This document shows, one piece after another, positions 62,434 through 64,000 of a DNA stretch of 64,000 nucleotides. Within the stretch, counting starts at the first letter, position 1. Each line of letters starts with the position of its first letter. A program made the translations under genes and the position numbers. Origin of the DNA: Echinarachnius parma. Taxonomy: Eukaryota > Echinodermata > Echinoidea > Clypeasteroida > Echinarachniidae. The stretch lies in assembly GCA_037951105.1 (NCBI GenBank), contig JBAMJV010004365.1:1-64000 (forward strand). Direction: 5' to 3'. The notes beneath the pieces were generated by a model. The model saw only the letters and a program-made list of their open reading frames with translations, was not told the DNA's origin and ran no database searches.

Positions 62434-62877
62434 TAGAGTTATCCTTCCAGCATTAAGAACTGGTACTCAAGTGGAATAATTTATTTGAAAAATGTTTGTT
62501 GTGATAATAGATTTATTACAACATCAACATTAATAGAAAATGTTCGTAATAAGAAATCAAAAGTAATTGTAATGTTTGAATATTTTAGATTACAAAAAGC
62601 GATACCCAAAGTATGGATGAATAATTTGAAAGAACCAATATGTTTAGAAATACCAAAAGTTTTGATTGGAGGAAAAGAAAGACTTATTCAAAAAGTACCA
62701 AGTAAATTATTTTACATTTTACTTTCTAAAAATGGAAATACAATTGAAGGCCCATCATATTGGGTAAAGAAAATAGACTGCTATGTTGATTGGAAATACG
62801 TTTATAAACATACCCAGAAATTTGAGACGATATCAAGCGATTGCAAACGTAGAGGGGGTATGACCGGTATCGCCTGA
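62434..62877 (+). mobile_element. LINE ORF2 fragment, L1/Tx1-like
   Basis: Open frame including WYSSGIIYLKNV, FRLQKAIPKVW and WKYVYKHTQK. This resembles the linker downstream of reverse transcriptase in L1/Tx1-type non-LTR elements. Neither the catalytic RT core nor a tail is present, so it is a short internal remnant. AT-rich relative to the flank at 62880. Confidence 0.5.
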
Positions 62878-62879
62878 AC

Positions 62880-63267
62880 TCTTTCATGTTTCCCGCGCTA
62901 CCCTATAATGCATGCGTATTGCGCACTAGCTCCATGGAGATCGCGCGTAAATACGCCAAAGCCTTGGAAACACGCGCAGTCGTAGTTAGCCATGCGCGCA
63001 TGCATATGCATGCATTTGCGGGGGGCCGGCCGGTGTAGAATTTGCATGTATAATTAGTATGCACACACGTCGTAACGCGTATACTGTATGCAAGGATCCC
63101 GTATACTGAAACTGCGCTGCATGCATACATTTACGACGGTCACCGATGCGTATCGTCAGCACTCTCGTTCAATTCAACCAACCAGAGAAGCGACAAGCAC
63201 GCCCCAACCCAGCCGGCATATCATGTGGCCCGTTTCACGGGTAATTGCAAGAAAACAAACGAGAAGG
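62880..63267 (+). promoter_or_regulatory. CpG-rich stretch with a possible first exon
   Basis: Base composition shifts to GC/CpG-rich from about 62890, in contrast to the AT-rich surroundings. Within it, ATG at 63223 opens MWPVSRVIARKQTRR (to 63267), followed directly by GTAAGT in phase 0. The arginine-rich, acid-free peptide would suit a mitochondrial presequence. Downstream exons, if any, are outside the window. Speculative. Confidence 0.25.
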
Positions 63268-63269
63268 GT

Positions 63270-64000
63270 AAGTAACACTGTTCATCATTGGCCAGCAATG
63301 GCAAAGTGGGTCATCAATAAATTAATAATTCATGACGGGCTAGCCTAATTAACATATTGATGCATTGGGCCTGGGTCGGGTATTACCAAAGACTGTAGAA
63401 TTATATTATAGGCTAGGTGGGGGTGGGGTGGGGGTGTGTCAGTAACGTAGCCAAATTAGTAGTCTATTCCAAAGTCTAGTATTTCAAATTTGATTAAATG
63501 TTTGTGCCACGCGAGTCATCATAGTCAGTCTATATAGGACACAGTCACTCATAGCTAAGTATGATAACCAGGGAAATGGGAGTATAATAAGCCAATATTT
63601 TTTACTACATCATGATCATATGAAATAAAAACATGAAGTAATGATATGGTGTTAGTTAGTTTAGTGATGGTGATCGATGATGTCGTTTTGTTCATTATCA
63701 TGAAAATATGTTTATCCCCCTTTGTGAATAAGGCCTATTTGTTATTAAAATGAAATAAATTGCAATGCGAGTGATCATGACGATGTAGATGTAGATTGTA
63801 TTTTTCATATTAATAGTTGCAATGATTAATTAATAAAGCAATAATGTATTCCAAGGAATTACCAATTGGTTTCATACTAAGCATACATCATATCCCTTAT
63901 TCGCCACACCCTTGGGTGTTTCACAAGTATTCCAAGTTGAACGTATCCCCGTTTGGCGTAACAATGATGTAAAGTCACTTCTAGCCTTGGAATAGAAAAT
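63270..64000. other. No gene seen
   Basis: AT-rich. Near 63911, GGGTGTTTCACAAGTATTCC resembles the end of MITE family D and may be a copy cut by the window edge. Confidence 0.35.

Overview
The window looks like nuclear DNA of an AT-rich, repeat-dense invertebrate genome, most likely a marine deuterostome such as an echinoderm or hemichordate. The reasons are two conserved animal genes with GT-AG introns, abundant miniature inverted-repeat transposons (MITEs), tRNA-derived SINEs and TTAGGG-type telomeric repeats. The species assignment is inference. Most open frames in the window are chance frames inside repeats.

Two genes are clear and converge. PSMA5 (20S proteasome subunit alpha-5, + strand, 6526-20440) has 8 coding exons and 241 codons, the same length as the human protein. 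NAMPT (nicotinamide phosphoribosyltransferase, - strand, 30884-41652) has 10 coding exons and 480 codons and keeps the catalytic residues. About 10.4 kb of repeat-rich DNA lies between their stop codons. They do not form an operon; one acts in protein turnover and the other in NAD salvage.

Layout: 1-3.2 kb is a twice-repeated compound of long-TIR and hairpin elements carrying a tRNA-like promoter. 3.4-4.2 kb is an 880-bp unit repeated in inverse orientation at 44.8-45.7 kb. 4.5-6.4 kb holds a perfect small hairpin and MITEs. 6.5-20.4 kb is PSMA5; its 7-kb intron 4 contains a 5.7-kb DNA element with a regular 122-bp satellite. 20.5-30.9 kb is intergenic with MITEs and a nested hairpin. 30.9-41.7 kb is NAMPT, with a SINE, a LINE piece and several transposons in its introns. 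41.7-42.3 kb is a three-fold tandem repeat just upstream of the NAMPT start. 43-52.4 kb is a zone of direct and inverted duplications, a broken Ty3/Gypsy-like fossil, scattered TTAGGG tokens and two large palindromes. 52.8-59.8 kb is a 7-kb segment with long diverged terminal inverted repeats. 60-64 kb has low-complexity repeats, a mariner-like MITE, a LINE fragment and a possible first exon near the right edge.

The most striking theme is recurrent tandem duplication of exon fragments. Five or more exons in the two unrelated genes have a partial copy in the adjacent intron, and three of these copies could be spliced in frame. The second is an apparent interstitial telomeric tract (48.8-51.3 kb) split by several inserted units, including two inverse copies of an ~0.9-kb element.
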